Source of the DNA: an uncultured Lewinella sp.
GTDB taxonomy: Bacteria; Bacteroidota; Bacteroidia; Chitinophagales; Saprospiraceae
NCBI GenBank assembly: GCA_913056515.1
Contig: CAJXMP010000002.1
Span: 1 to 53,006, forward strand
DNA length: 53,006 nt
Direction: 5' to 3'
Within the stretch, counting starts at the first letter, position 1. Every line of letters begins with the position of its first letter. The notes beneath the pieces were generated by a model. That model worked only from the letters and a program-made list of their open reading frames with translations, was not told where the DNA came from and did no database searches. The translations under genes were made by a program, and so were the position numbers. Below, one piece after another: positions 29,644-39,854 of this stretch.

Positions 29644-30339
29644 ATGAATCAGAAAGCTGCTATAGACGTAATCATTCCGGCATTTAATGAGGAGCATTCC
29701 ATAGGAAAAGTCGTGGAGGCTATCCCATCTAATTGGGTTAGAGAAATCATCGTCTGTAATAATAACAGTACCGATAACACCGCACAAGTTGCCCGTGCTG
29801 CAGGTGCCACTGTTGTAGATGCTAATCAAAAAGGATATGGCTCTGCATGCTTAAAAGGAATGGATTATATCAGTCAAAAAAAGAAGCTTCCTGAAATCAT
29901 TGTATTCCTAGACGGAGACTTTTCTGATCATCCAGAGCAATTACCTGATTTAGTTCAACCCATTTTAAACGCTGACATGGATTTAGTCATTGGTTCCCGT
30001 GCTCTAGGCAAACTTGAAAAAGGATCTATGACTATCCCTCAGATATTTGGAAACTGGTTAGCTACTACCTTGATCAAAAAGATTTACAACTATACGTTTA
30101 CAGATTTAGGCCCTTTTAGAGCAATTAGATACAATAAACTTATGGAACTTCAAATGGAAGACCCTAATTTTGGTTGGACAGTAGAAATGCAAGTAAAAGC
30201 AGCAAAACAAGGCATGAATTGTACTGAAATACCCGTAGATTATCGACAACGTATTGGAGTTTCAAAAGTTTCTGGCACCATCAAAGGGACCATACTAGCT
30301 GGGTATAAAATTCTTTGGACCATATTTAAGCTCATTTAA
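29644..30339 (+). CDS. family 2 glycosyltransferase, dolichol-phosphate-sugar-synthase-like
   Basis: DVIIPAFNEEHSIGKVVEAIP, VFLDGDFSDHPEQLP, DLVIGSRALG...GPFRAIRY. Confidence 0.9.
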   Translation: MNQKAAIDVIIPAFNEEHSIGKVVEAIPSNWVREIIVCNNNSTDNTAQVARAAGATVVDANQKGYGSACLKGMDYISQKKKLPEIIVFLDGDFSDHPEQLPDLVQPILNADMDLVIGSRALGKLEKGSMTIPQIFGNWLATTLIKKIYNYTFTDLGPFRAIRYNKLMELQMEDPNFGWTVEMQVKAAKQGMNCTEIPVDYRQRIGVSKVSGTIKGTILAGYKILWTIFKLI

Positions 30340-30343
30340 ATCT

Positions 30344-31828
30344 ATGCAGATTATATACTACAGCATACTCCTGATTTATTCTTTAGCATTAAGCTATATC
30401 ACCGTCTATTGCCTGATACAATTCACCCTATTGTTTAAATACTTAAAAGCGCATAGGAATCAGCTCCAACCCAAGGTAGACACAACACCACAAGAATGGC
30501 CCTTTGTAACCATTCAACTCCCTATCTACAACGAAAAATTTGTAGTAGAACGCTTGATAGATAATATCACCTTGATGGACTATCCTAAAGATCGATTTGA
30601 AATCCACATTTTAGATGACTCCACCGATGAGACCCTAGATATAACGGCACAAAAAGTCAAAGAATATCAGGCAAAGGGATTTCAAATAGAACAAATTAGG
30701 AGACCTGAAAGAGTGGGGTTCAAAGCTGGTGCCCTACAGTACGATATGTCTGTATCTAAAGGTGAATTCTTGGCCATATTTGATGCAGATTTTTTACCTC
30801 GCCCTGATTTCCTGAAAAAAACTATTCCCCACTTTACTTCCGAAAAAATTGGTGTAGTGCAAACCCGATGGGAACATATCAACAAAGATTATTCCATCAT
30901 TACTAAGTTGCAAGCACTTCAGCTAAACGTACACTTTTCAGTAGAACAAGTAGGTCGTAAAACAGGAAACTATCTCCTTCAATTCAATGGCACTGGAGGT
31001 GTCTGGAGACGTTCAGCTATTGAGGACGCTGGGGGATGGCAAGCAGATACACTCACCGAGGATTTAGATTTAAGTATAAGAACCCAGCTGAAAGGATATG
31101 AAATAGTCTATCTAGAAGATATCGGTTCACCTGCCGAATTACCTGCAGAAATGAATGGACTAAAATCTCAGCAATTTAGATGGATGAAAGGTGGAGCAGA
31201 AACAGCTAAAAAAATGCTCCCAAAAATCTGGAGATCTTCCCTATCATTTTCACAAAAGCTTCATGGTAGTGCACATCTCTTAGGGTCTTCAATCTTTGTA
31301 TTTATTCTGATAGCAGCTATCAGCTCGGTCCCACTGCTATTCTTCTTCCATAAGTTAGATCATTTGCCGTTGTACATTTATTCCTACTTTATGCTCTCTT
31401 GGCTGTCTATCATTTCCATTTATTATGTGGCCAATGTTTGGGCTTTTTACAATACGGAATCCTGGCTCAAAAAGATGGGTAAATTCATCGTTCAGTACCC
31501 CTTATTTTTAGGCCTATCCATGGGTTTATCTTTGCATAATTCCATTGCTGTACTAGAAGGATTCATGGGTAAAAAATCAGCCTTTATCCGAACGCCGAAA
31601 TTTGATTTAAAATCAGGAAAAGATCAGATCAAGTCCAATGCATATCTAGCCAAACAAATACCGACTTCTACTCTCATTGAAGGATTATTAGCCATTGTAT
31701 TTATAGGCACAACAGCCTATGCATTGACTACAGGTCAACGAGCCTTTATAGTCTTTCACTTATTACTAGCCATAGGGTTCGGTAGTATTTGTTTCTATTC
31801 TATTAAACACTTACAACTCAATAAATAA
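30344..31828 (+). CDS. membrane family 2 glycosyltransferase (cellulose-synthase-like)
   Basis: FVTIQLPIYNEKFVVERLID, IFDADFLPRPDFL, TLTEDLDLSIR, QQFRWMKGGAE (Q-x-x-R-W) plus TM helices. Confidence 0.92.
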   Translation: MQIIYYSILLIYSLALSYITVYCLIQFTLLFKYLKAHRNQLQPKVDTTPQEWPFVTIQLPIYNEKFVVERLIDNITLMDYPKDRFEIHILDDSTDETLDITAQKVKEYQAKGFQIEQIRRPERVGFKAGALQYDMSVSKGEFLAIFDADFLPRPDFLKKTIPHFTSEKIGVVQTRWEHINKDYSIITKLQALQLNVHFSVEQVGRKTGNYLLQFNGTGGVWRRSAIEDAGGWQADTLTEDLDLSIRTQLKGYEIVYLEDIGSPAELPAEMNGLKSQQFRWMKGGAETAKKMLPKIWRSSLSFSQKLHGSAHLLGSSIFVFILIAAISSVPLLFFFHKLDHLPLYIYSYFMLSWLSIISIYYVANVWAFYNTESWLKKMGKFIVQYPLFLGLSMGLSLHNSIAVLEGFMGKKSAFIRTPKFDLKSGKDQIKSNAYLAKQIPTSTLIEGLLAIVFIGTTAYALTTGQRAFIVFHLLLAIGFGSICFYSIKHLQLNK

Positions 31829-33169
31829 ATGAAAGGGTTTATCAAACACTGGCAAGCTGTCCAATGGCCCGAGGCACTCCTAGGCCTCGCTTTTTTGCTG
31901 GTGTTAATCCCCTTGAACTATCTACTCGAGCAAGATCAATTTCCAAAGATATTGGCCTCTTACTCCCTCCTTTTCGGAATCTATTTTCTAGTCTTAAAAA
32001 AAGGACAGTTACACTTTTGGATAAGCATAGCTTTCTTAGCTCGAATAAGTCTATTATTTGCCTTTCCAAATCTATCTGACGATATCTATAGATTCATCTG
32101 GGATGGTTATCTCAACAACTTAGGATTTAACCCCTTTGCTGAAATACCAAGCTATTATATCGATCAACAAATAGCACCAGCTTACTTAAGTCCTGAACTC
32201 TACCAAAAGCTGAATTCACCCCATTATCACTCGGTATATCCTCCTTTTGCCCAAGGGATTTTTTCTACAGCAACTTATCTAGCTGGACAAAATTGGCTGG
32301 CTGTAAGCACACTAATAAAAGCCTTGATATTAATAGCAGAAACAGGCACTATAATACTGATATACAGACTATTAAAATCATATCGTATTCATCCAAGAAA
32401 CTTACTTATATACACCCTCAACCCACTTATAATCATTGAACTAAGTGGTAATGTACACTTTGAAGCATTTTTGATTGTATTCTTTTTCTTAGCCCTACAC
32501 GCCTTACTCCACCAGAAACCTGTTCAGGCAGCTTTATTAATGGGTTTATCCATTTCCAGTAAACTCATCACGCTCATCCCACAAATCTTCTTAATCAGAC
32601 GCTTTTCCATTAAAAAATTGCTGCTATACGGTATGGCTTTACTTCTAGTATTGGGTATAAGTTTTAGTCCTTTCCTATCTGCTGATTTCCTATTCAATAT
32701 GACAGATAGCCTTGATCTATACTTCAGAAACTTTGAATTCAATGCAAGTATATATTACCTACTAGACTGGATTATTAAATTAAAATTTGGTTATGGGATG
32801 ATTCATTATGTAGGTCCCATTTTGAGTTTAATTACTTTATTGGCGTGTATTATCTTAGCCATACGAGATAGAAGTACAGATGTATTAGGGTTGATACAAA
32901 TAAGTTTTTGGGCCTTTTGTATCTATCTGATTGGCTCAACTACCGTACATCCATGGTATTTAGCCTTACCCATAGCACTATCTGTTTTCACCTCCTATAG
33001 ATTTATACTGATTTGGTCTGCACTTGCTTGTCTCAGCTATATCAAGTATAGCGATTATGAGCACTTATACTTTGTAGTTATTATCATTGAATACCTCATT
33101 GTATTTGGCTACATGATTTGGGAAATCACACAACACCGATCAAAAATCAAAAATAGACCTTCCTTTTGA
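31829..33169 (+). CDS. GT-C-type polytopic glycosyltransferase (polyprenol-phosphate-sugar-dependent, putative)
   Basis: Many TM helices; acidic pair DDIYRFIWDGYL in the first loop region; immediately abuts the upstream GT2 stop. Confidence 0.75.
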   Translation: MKGFIKHWQAVQWPEALLGLAFLLVLIPLNYLLEQDQFPKILASYSLLFGIYFLVLKKGQLHFWISIAFLARISLLFAFPNLSDDIYRFIWDGYLNNLGFNPFAEIPSYYIDQQIAPAYLSPELYQKLNSPHYHSVYPPFAQGIFSTATYLAGQNWLAVSTLIKALILIAETGTIILIYRLLKSYRIHPRNLLIYTLNPLIIIELSGNVHFEAFLIVFFFLALHALLHQKPVQAALLMGLSISSKLITLIPQIFLIRRFSIKKLLLYGMALLLVLGISFSPFLSADFLFNMTDSLDLYFRNFEFNASIYYLLDWIIKLKFGYGMIHYVGPILSLITLLACIILAIRDRSTDVLGLIQISFWAFCIYLIGSTTVHPWYLALPIALSVFTSYRFILIWSALACLSYIKYSDYEHLYFVVIIIEYLIVFGYMIWEITQHRSKIKNRPSF

Positions 33170-33215
33170 TCTAAATAAATAGATATTTGTTCTCTTCAAA
33201 GATCTAGCATAGTTC

Positions 33216-35141
33216 ATGTCAGGAAATAATATTAATAATAGAAAAGCCATAACCGCACTCTTAGAACAGAGCAAAGCAGGACTAGAGGCAGAGCGCGAGC
33301 ACGAACGTAAGCATTTTCAAGAATGGGTGCTCAGAATGCCATTGGCTGAACGCAAAAAGGCAGGGTATAGCTGGTATCCATTAGATATACAACGTAAGGG
33401 ATATACAATCGGTGGAAGAGCCTTTGTCATCTTCACCAGGATCAATAATATTGGCGAACCACACAAATTTCGAAGTGGCAACACGGTTAGATTATTTACA
33501 CAATATGCTAGTGCAAATAAGGCAGAGATGAATGGAGTCATTCACTTTGTAGAGAAAAATAAAATGAAAGTTATCCTATCGAGCAAGGATCACCCGGACT
33601 GGATAGATAAAGGCATGTGTGGTGTAGATTTAGGTTTTGAGGAGCGGTCTTATGTTGAAATGGCTAAAGCACACAACAAAGTAGCTCAAGCAGAAAAAGA
33701 TAGGATAGCGGAGCTGAGGGATATTCTACTGGGCTTTAAAACAGAAGAAAAACACCCCATAGCGTCTATACCCAACATCAAACTTAATCCCTCCCAGAAT
33801 CAAGCCCTCAATCACTTAAACAGTAATCATCTAGTATCTATAATCCATGGACCTCCAGGGACGGGAAAAACAACCACGATCGTTGAAGCTGTGCGCGAGC
33901 TAAGCAAAAGGATGAATAATATCTTGCTATGTGCTCCTTCCAATACAGCAGTAGATTTACTAACGGAAAGACTAGCAGCAGCTGGAATACATGTATTGCG
34001 GATAGGAAATATTTCGAGGGTTAGTGAATCCTTATTATATCATACCCTGGAGGCTAAATTAGGTACACATCCAGAAGCTAAAACACTAAAGAAAATTAGA
34101 AAAGACGCAGCTGAAGCGCGGAGGAAAGCCAAAAAATACAAGCGTAACTTTGATCGAGATGCCTATCTAGAACGCAAGGACCTTTTCAGAGAAGCAGCTG
34201 AATTAGAAACTTGGGCCCATCAATTAGAACAAAGACTGATTGATCAGATTATCAGCAGTGCTCAGGTAATTTGTGCCACCTTAGTTGGTGCAAGCGACCG
34301 AGTCCTGGAAAACATCAAATTTCCGATGTGCATAATTGATGAGGCAGCTCAAGCACTTATGCCCTCTTGTTGGATTCCTATAAGTCGATCTGCAAAGGTT
34401 GCGCTTGTAGGTGACCCACAACAGCTCCCACCCACTATCAAATCGGATCAGGCTAGAAAGCATAGATTTGAACGAACCTTATTGGAATATGCTCTACAGT
34501 ACAACCATACAGCAAGCCTGCTCAATATACAGTATCGGATGCACGAACAGATCATGCAATTCTCCAATGAGCGATTCTATAAGGGCGCCTTACAGGCTGA
34601 TGCTTCTGTAAAAGAGGTTCGATTACAGATTGCTGCTAACCAGCCCTTACAGTTCATTGATACTGCTGGGTGTGGATTTGAGGAACAAGTGAACCCTAGC
34701 AGTAAGAGTAGATTCAATCCAGATGAATATTTGATTATTCGAGAGCATATGCTACAACTGATAGAAGCGTGTAAAAAGGAAGGAGATCAAGCGGATATAG
34801 CTATCATCTCACCTTATAAGGAGCAGGTAAGCTATATTGAAGATCAGCTTAAGGATGATGAACAACTCCGAGACCATCAAATTAAAGTGAGTACTATTGA
34901 TGGCTATCAAGGGCAAGAAAAAGATGTAGTATATATCTCACTGGTGCGATGCAATGAAAAAGGAGATATAGGCTTTTTAAAGGACTACAGGCGAATGAAC
35001 GTAGCGATGACAAGGGCAAAACGTATGTTGGTTTTAGTGGGTGATAGTGGCACTATATCATCCGATAAATTTTATTCCGCTTTCTTAAATCATATCGATC
35101 AAGTTCAAGCCTATCGATCCGCTTGGGAATTCATGCAATAA
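33216..35141 (+). CDS. superfamily 1B DNA/RNA helicase, IGHMBP2-like
   Basis: HGPPGTGKTTTIVEAVREL (Walker A), IIDEAAQALMP, GDPQQLPPT, LNIQYRMHEQIM, STIDGYQGQEKDVVYISLVR, RMNVAMTRAKR. Confidence 0.95.
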   Translation: MSGNNINNRKAITALLEQSKAGLEAEREHERKHFQEWVLRMPLAERKKAGYSWYPLDIQRKGYTIGGRAFVIFTRINNIGEPHKFRSGNTVRLFTQYASANKAEMNGVIHFVEKNKMKVILSSKDHPDWIDKGMCGVDLGFEERSYVEMAKAHNKVAQAEKDRIAELRDILLGFKTEEKHPIASIPNIKLNPSQNQALNHLNSNHLVSIIHGPPGTGKTTTIVEAVRELSKRMNNILLCAPSNTAVDLLTERLAAAGIHVLRIGNISRVSESLLYHTLEAKLGTHPEAKTLKKIRKDAAEARRKAKKYKRNFDRDAYLERKDLFREAAELETWAHQLEQRLIDQIISSAQVICATLVGASDRVLENIKFPMCIIDEAAQALMPSCWIPISRSAKVALVGDPQQLPPTIKSDQARKHRFERTLLEYALQYNHTASLLNIQYRMHEQIMQFSNERFYKGALQADASVKEVRLQIAANQPLQFIDTAGCGFEEQVNPSSKSRFNPDEYLIIREHMLQLIEACKKEGDQADIAIISPYKEQVSYIEDQLKDDEQLRDHQIKVSTIDGYQGQEKDVVYISLVRCNEKGDIGFLKDYRRMNVAMTRAKRMLVLVGDSGTISSDKFYSAFLNHIDQVQAYRSAWEFMQ

Positions 35142-35175
35142 AAAAAGCCGTTTCGACAATCGAAACGGCTTTTTT
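35141..35175. terminator. bidirectional intrinsic terminator
   Basis: AAAAAAGCCGTTTCG-ACAAT-CGAAACGGCTTTTTT, perfect 15-bp stem between convergent helicase and gldN. Confidence 0.95.
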
Positions 35176-35190
35176 GATCTTTGCGACCTA

Positions 35191-36066
35191 TTAGTAAGAC
35201 CAAAGGTCTTGCTCTAGGTTGAAAATTTCATTCTTAATCTTTTCACCTTCGTATAAGATATCTATACCAGATAGATAATCTTGAAGACGTTGATCAAATT
35301 CGTTTTCACGCTTGATGATATAAGAAGCAAAGTATCTAGCTTCCATGATATCTTCCCAAGACAATGGAGAAGCACCGTTACCTGCATTGAATGCACGTTC
35401 CCTAGCTAGAACCTCTCTTGCATGTGGGTAGTACACCCAGAATAAAGGCTCCTCATAAAGGAAAGTACCATTTTCATCCAATACATCTTTAAGTGGTGCA
35501 ATACCAAGGATGCGTACACGCATTTCTGAAGACTCCTCATCCATAAACCAAACCTCCTTTACACGGAAACGCTTGATATCATCTGGATTGATTTCATTAC
35601 GCGTGATCTCAATTTTTTCTTCGTACGTTTCGATATCAAATGTTACCACGGTATCGATACGTGTACCTTTAGAAGCTACTTCTTCAGCTGTTAAAGGAAT
35701 AGTAAACTTGTCATTTTCTGTACTATAAACAGTGATATCACCATCTACAGCTGCATCCAATAGGATAGAGAAAAAGTGACGCTCAGGATAAGCAAAAGGC
35801 TTGTTCATTTTTTCACGAACATCAATCACTCTCCAAATTTTTCTTTGCCACATGATATCCGCTTCACGAACATGGTCGTAAGGCAGAACTCTGTGATCCA
35901 GGACTAACCTTTCTTCCACTACACCATCGATAACAGGTCTAGCATCTAATGGCTCACCTGATTCAGTAGTGATCCCAGTAGGAGTCCCTTGTGCAAATAG
36001 TCCAAGTGGCATCAACATTACCACTAGAGACAAAACAAAACCTAATTTTTTAAGAGTCTTCTTCAT
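35191..36066 (-). CDS. gldN: gliding motility/T9SS protein GldN (PorN)
   Basis: VEERLVLDHRVLPYDHVREADIMWQRKIWRVIDVREKMNKPFAYPE...; position after gldM. Confidence 0.95.
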   Translation of the reverse strand: MKKTLKKLGFVLSLVVMLMPLGLFAQGTPTGITTESGEPLDARPVIDGVVEERLVLDHRVLPYDHVREADIMWQRKIWRVIDVREKMNKPFAYPERHFFSILLDAAVDGDITVYSTENDKFTIPLTAEEVASKGTRIDTVVTFDIETYEEKIEITRNEINPDDIKRFRVKEVWFMDEESSEMRVRILGIAPLKDVLDENGTFLYEEPLFWVYYPHAREVLARERAFNAGNGASPLSWEDIMEARYFASYIIKRENEFDQRLQDYLSGIDILYEGEKIKNEIFNLEQDLWSY

Positions 36067-36084
36067 TTTACAGCAATTTAATAG

Positions 36085-36112
36085 ATGGCCGAATACCGAA
36101 ATATCCGGCCAT
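36085..36112 (-). other. gldM-gldN intercistronic hairpin
   Basis: ATGGCCG(36085-36091)/CGGCCAT(36106-36112). Confidence 0.55.
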
Positions 36113-36126
36113 TAAGAAGATTTTAT

Positions 36127-37731
36127 TTATCTGATTGTAAATACCATAGATGGTAGGCTACGACCTGCAGCATCACCTGGGCATTTACCCTTAATATTTC
36201 TAAAGTAATATGTATCTCCTGGCTTAGCCTGGTTTACCAGTCTTTGTGCCTTATCATTGTATCTTGCTCCTTTGTTTTGAGCAGTTACTGGATCCTGACG
36301 AGATGCGATACGTACCAAATCAAATGTTTGGATGTTACATCTTGCATCAAAATCGAAGTTCTTCAACTCAGCAATTACACCTTGGTATGCTTTGAATGTT
36401 CCGTTACCCATATTTCCTTCATGTACACCTGGTGCTAATGCAGGAACTGGATCTGGAATACGCTTCACACGGAAAGGTACTTTTACTGGCTTTGGACCTC
36501 CTGTTACAGTAACGAAAGCAAACTTATTTAATGGTGTTGGCTTAGTTACTTTAACATTATATGAGCTACCACCTGTCTTAGAGATAGAACCACCTCCATC
36601 TCCAGTCATGGAAACATTTATTGCATTTGAGTTGATACCCGCAGCTGAAACTGTTACAGGATTATCTACACCGATGTAGAATACATTCATCTGATCTGCT
36701 GCAACAGCGATAGATGGCTGACCTACTTCGAACTCGAATTTCTGCTCGTAAGATTCGGTCTCCTGCGTTAGTGGGTTAGTTACATCAATCTTAACGTTGT
36801 AAGAGTTTGTACCTAACTTCGAACCTGTAGCAGAATAGATACCTTTACCTTCTTCCATCTCAATCTCACGTCCGTTTACGTAAATCTTAGTCGATTCACT
36901 AGCAGCCGTTGAGAAAGCTGAAAGGAAGATATCCGCTTCATACTTTTCACCTTGTAGAACATAGCTCGATTTAGCAGAAGCAACAGGGAAGAATGCATCA
37001 AATTTGATAATCTCACCTTTTGATTCAGCAAACATTTCATTCATTACTGCAGAAGCGGATGTTTTTGCATCTGCCTGGAATGAACGAAGCATAGGAATTA
37101 CTGCCGCTACTGGCATCTGACGGAACTTATAAGTAGTCCACGTAGTATTCTTCTGTGCCTTATCTAGAGTAGCAGTCTCCTGCCAGTTCTCAATGTTTCG
37201 ACCTAGAGGCATTGCACTTTCCAATTGTTCTTGCTTTTCAGCAGATACTAAACCTTTAAGTTTGTCTCTAGTTTCGATAATTTTTGCGTAAATCTGGGGA
37301 CCTAATGGCTCAATACCTTGCTTAGGTTGACCATCCACTAATAGACGCGTAGTGATATCTTTATTCTTTTTGTCTTTTGGAATATGAGAGCCCGGTTTTT
37401 TGGGATCTTCACCTCCAGCAGCCGCAAAGATTTCATCATAAATACCTTCGATGTATGCATCGAAATCGTCAGCAATTACTTTAGCCTCAGTTGCTTTCTC
37501 AAGCGCAATTTGCTTCAAGGTATCACCCTCATAAGCTTCTGCTTCAGCTTGGATAGCCTCTAATACTTTTTCATTACTTTCCGTTACAATCGCATTCGAT
37601 GTAAGCATACTTTTCTCCAATGTAAAGAACGCGTTCATTACAGAGGCAGAAACATTTAACGCAAGCAGTGCTGTCAAAACCAGATACATCAGGTTAATCA
37701 TCAGCTGCCGCGGTTCCTTAGGAATTGACAT
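36127..37731 (-). CDS. gldM: gliding motility/T9SS protein GldM (PorM)
   Basis: MSIPKEPRQLMINLMYLVLTALLALNVSASVMNAF is the characteristic GldM N-terminus. Confidence 0.97.
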   Translation of the reverse strand: MSIPKEPRQLMINLMYLVLTALLALNVSASVMNAFFTLEKSMLTSNAIVTESNEKVLEAIQAEAEAYEGDTLKQIALEKATEAKVIADDFDAYIEGIYDEIFAAAGGEDPKKPGSHIPKDKKNKDITTRLLVDGQPKQGIEPLGPQIYAKIIETRDKLKGLVSAEKQEQLESAMPLGRNIENWQETATLDKAQKNTTWTTYKFRQMPVAAVIPMLRSFQADAKTSASAVMNEMFAESKGEIIKFDAFFPVASAKSSYVLQGEKYEADIFLSAFSTAASESTKIYVNGREIEMEEGKGIYSATGSKLGTNSYNVKIDVTNPLTQETESYEQKFEFEVGQPSIAVAADQMNVFYIGVDNPVTVSAAGINSNAINVSMTGDGGGSISKTGGSSYNVKVTKPTPLNKFAFVTVTGGPKPVKVPFRVKRIPDPVPALAPGVHEGNMGNGTFKAYQGVIAELKNFDFDARCNIQTFDLVRIASRQDPVTAQNKGARYNDKAQRLVNQAKPGDTYYFRNIKGKCPGDAAGRSLPSMVFTIR

Positions 37732-37779
37732 GGATCTTTTTTTTAGTGTTTAAAAAATAATTGACTCAGTGAACCTCAA

Positions 37780-38370
37780 TTAGTTCTTACCAATGTTAGA
37801 CATTGCGTTAAGTACGTTACCGTACACAGAGTTCAACGATCCAAGATTCTCATTCAAAGCAGCCAACTGATCTTTGTATGCTTTAGTATCCTCAACAGAA
37901 TCCTGTAGGTCTGCCATCGCCTCGTTCAAGCGTGTATAGAAGTTACCCATAGCTTTTACTTGCTCAGATGTTCCAGAAAAGTCAATTTCCTGAAGTGCCT
38001 TCAATGATCCTAAAGAAGTGGACATTGTTTTTAATTCTTCTAGCATTCCGCTTAGGTTAGCTTCAACTGCATCAGCATTAAGTGGCTTAGCAACTTCACC
38101 TAAATCACCAGCAGTAAGCGGAGCGATATTTGATTCATAGTCAGATAGACCTGGGTATAATTTTTCCCAGTAGTAATCTTTGTCTGGTCCTAATACACCT
38201 AACATTAAGAAGATTAGTGCCTCTACACTTAGTCCGATAATAAGCATTTCAGATGCATATGGCCATGATTGAAGCTTAAAAAGTGCTCCCATTAGTACAA
38301 CTGCTGCACCCACACCAATAATCAAGTTCTTAGCGTATTTAAAACTTTTAGATTTAACAAAACTACTCAT
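37780..38370 (-). CDS. gldL: gliding motility/T9SS protein GldL (PorL)
   Basis: Two N-terminal TM helices (IIGVGAAVVLMGALFKLQSWPYASEMLIIGLSVEALIFLMLGV) and a coiled C-terminus. Confidence 0.96.
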   Translation of the reverse strand: MSSFVKSKSFKYAKNLIIGVGAAVVLMGALFKLQSWPYASEMLIIGLSVEALIFLMLGVLGPDKDYYWEKLYPGLSDYESNIAPLTAGDLGEVAKPLNADAVEANLSGMLEELKTMSTSLGSLKALQEIDFSGTSEQVKAMGNFYTRLNEAMADLQDSVEDTKAYKDQLAALNENLGSLNSVYGNVLNAMSNIGKN

Positions 38371-38490
38371 TTCCTTAAAATTTAATTTTGATTAGTCAAT
38401 GGATAAAAAAATTGCTGTATTCACCTTTTAAATCAGATTAACAATAAAAGTTACATCCTTAAGGAGAATTTTTTCAACAAAAAAGGATAT

Positions 38491-38535
38491 AAAATATGGA
38501 TGCCAGCATTTGGTTTTATTTGACATCCATATTTT
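38491..38535 (-). terminator. terminator/attenuator-like hairpin between gldK and gldL
   Basis: AAAATATGGATG(38491-38502)/CATCCATATTTT(38524-38535), extendable to 15 bp with one mismatch; TTTTTT follows a few nt downstream on the minus strand. Confidence 0.6.
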
Positions 38536-38547
38536 CAATTAAGGTTC

Positions 38548-39786
38548 CTAGAAGTCGTCAATTGAACGACCTAAGAAAGTAAGTGCACATCTGAAACCGA
38601 TGTATGACTTAGTTGTGTCTTCGTACTCCCAGTGGCGTGTACCTGTTTCCAAGAAGAACTTAACATCCTTCCAAGAACCACCGCGAACTACTTTTCTTTT
38701 ATATGCGATTGGATCATCTTCCTTCGAATCGTAGCGGATATCTGGATTCAAATCGTGAATGTGTGCGTATGCACCAGCCTCATAAGAAGAACTCGTCCAC
38801 TCAGCTACATTACCTGACATATTGAATAATCCGTAATCATTCGGGAAGTAAGCATCTGCCTTAACCGTATATAGACCACCATCTTCTGGATAGTTACCAC
38901 GACCAGGCTTGAAGTTGGCTAATAAACAACCTTTAGCATTTCTGATGTAATATCCACCCCAAGGGTAAGGAGCTAGTTCGTGTCCACCACGAGCTGCATA
39001 TTCCCACTCGTGCTCGAAAGGAAGGCGGAAATCTTCAGAATTTACCCCATTAGCAGCGTAAGAGTTCCAAAGCTTCGTTCTCCAGAAGCAGAACGCATTA
39101 GCCATAGACCAATTTACACCAACAACTGGGTAATCATCAAAGGCAGGGTGCCAAAAATAGTTACGAGTCATAGGCTCGTTGTATGAATAAGAGAAATCTC
39201 TAATCCACACCATAGTATCTGGATATACGTTTACCTTTTCTTCCATGATGAAGTTTCTCCTAGGAGATTTTCCTTTATCATGAGCGGCTTTTTTCCAATC
39301 AAACCACTGGTATTCGTATTCTAATTTACTTACATCTAATTCTTTCTTACCGGCAAACTTGTTGTTACCTGTATAGAACATTTCTTCTAATTCTTCAGAA
39401 TCCCAATCGATGTCAGCATACCAATCAATGTATGTCTCACTACCGTCTTCAGACTCGTAAGTATTATCTAAAATAGAATGTGCAATTGAATCTTTGACCC
39501 AGTATACAAACTGACGGTATTCGTTGTTTGTAATCTCCGTTTCATCCATGTAGAAACCTTGGATGGAGATTGATTTAGGTCGTTGTGTGTAGGTATTTGC
39601 AATGTCTTGGTCACTGTTACCTATGTGTACTGTTCCTGATGGGATATAAACCATTCCATAAGGATTAATACCGTTCCACGCTGGACGATCCATTACACCG
39701 ATTAATTGACCGTTTTCGCGAGTACCGCACGATGTTACTACCGCTAGCAACATAAGTACGAAAGATGTCTTTAATAAATTCTTCAT
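38548..39786 (-). CDS. gldK: gliding motility/T9SS lipoprotein GldK (PorK), SUMF1/FGE-like
   Basis: Lipobox MKNLLKTSFVLMLLAVVTSCGT; YIPSGTVHIGNSDQD, FRLPFEHEWEYAARGG, NVAEWTSSSY, VVRGGSW formylglycine-enzyme-like fold. Confidence 0.96.
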   Translation of the reverse strand: MKNLLKTSFVLMLLAVVTSCGTRENGQLIGVMDRPAWNGINPYGMVYIPSGTVHIGNSDQDIANTYTQRPKSISIQGFYMDETEITNNEYRQFVYWVKDSIAHSILDNTYESEDGSETYIDWYADIDWDSEELEEMFYTGNNKFAGKKELDVSKLEYEYQWFDWKKAAHDKGKSPRRNFIMEEKVNVYPDTMVWIRDFSYSYNEPMTRNYFWHPAFDDYPVVGVNWSMANAFCFWRTKLWNSYAANGVNSEDFRLPFEHEWEYAARGGHELAPYPWGGYYIRNAKGCLLANFKPGRGNYPEDGGLYTVKADAYFPNDYGLFNMSGNVAEWTSSSYEAGAYAHIHDLNPDIRYDSKEDDPIAYKRKVVRGGSWKDVKFFLETGTRHWEYEDTTKSYIGFRCALTFLGRSIDDF

Positions 39787-39824
39787 TTTACACCCGAGTT
39801 TTCCTTCATTTTGATAAGAGTCCG

Positions 39825-39854
39825 TAAATATAGTTTCTTAATTATTTATCACAA
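39825..39854 (-). promoter_or_regulatory. promoter upstream of gldK
   Basis: Minus-strand TATATTTA (39825-39832) with TTG (39852-39854) 19 bp upstream. Confidence 0.55.

Noticed and set aside
33216-35141. IGHMBP2-like helicase as part of a phage-defence island
   Set aside because: No nuclease, methyltransferase or other defence gene nearby; flanked by a GT operon and the gld operon, and such helicases are common housekeeping genes in Bacteroidota.
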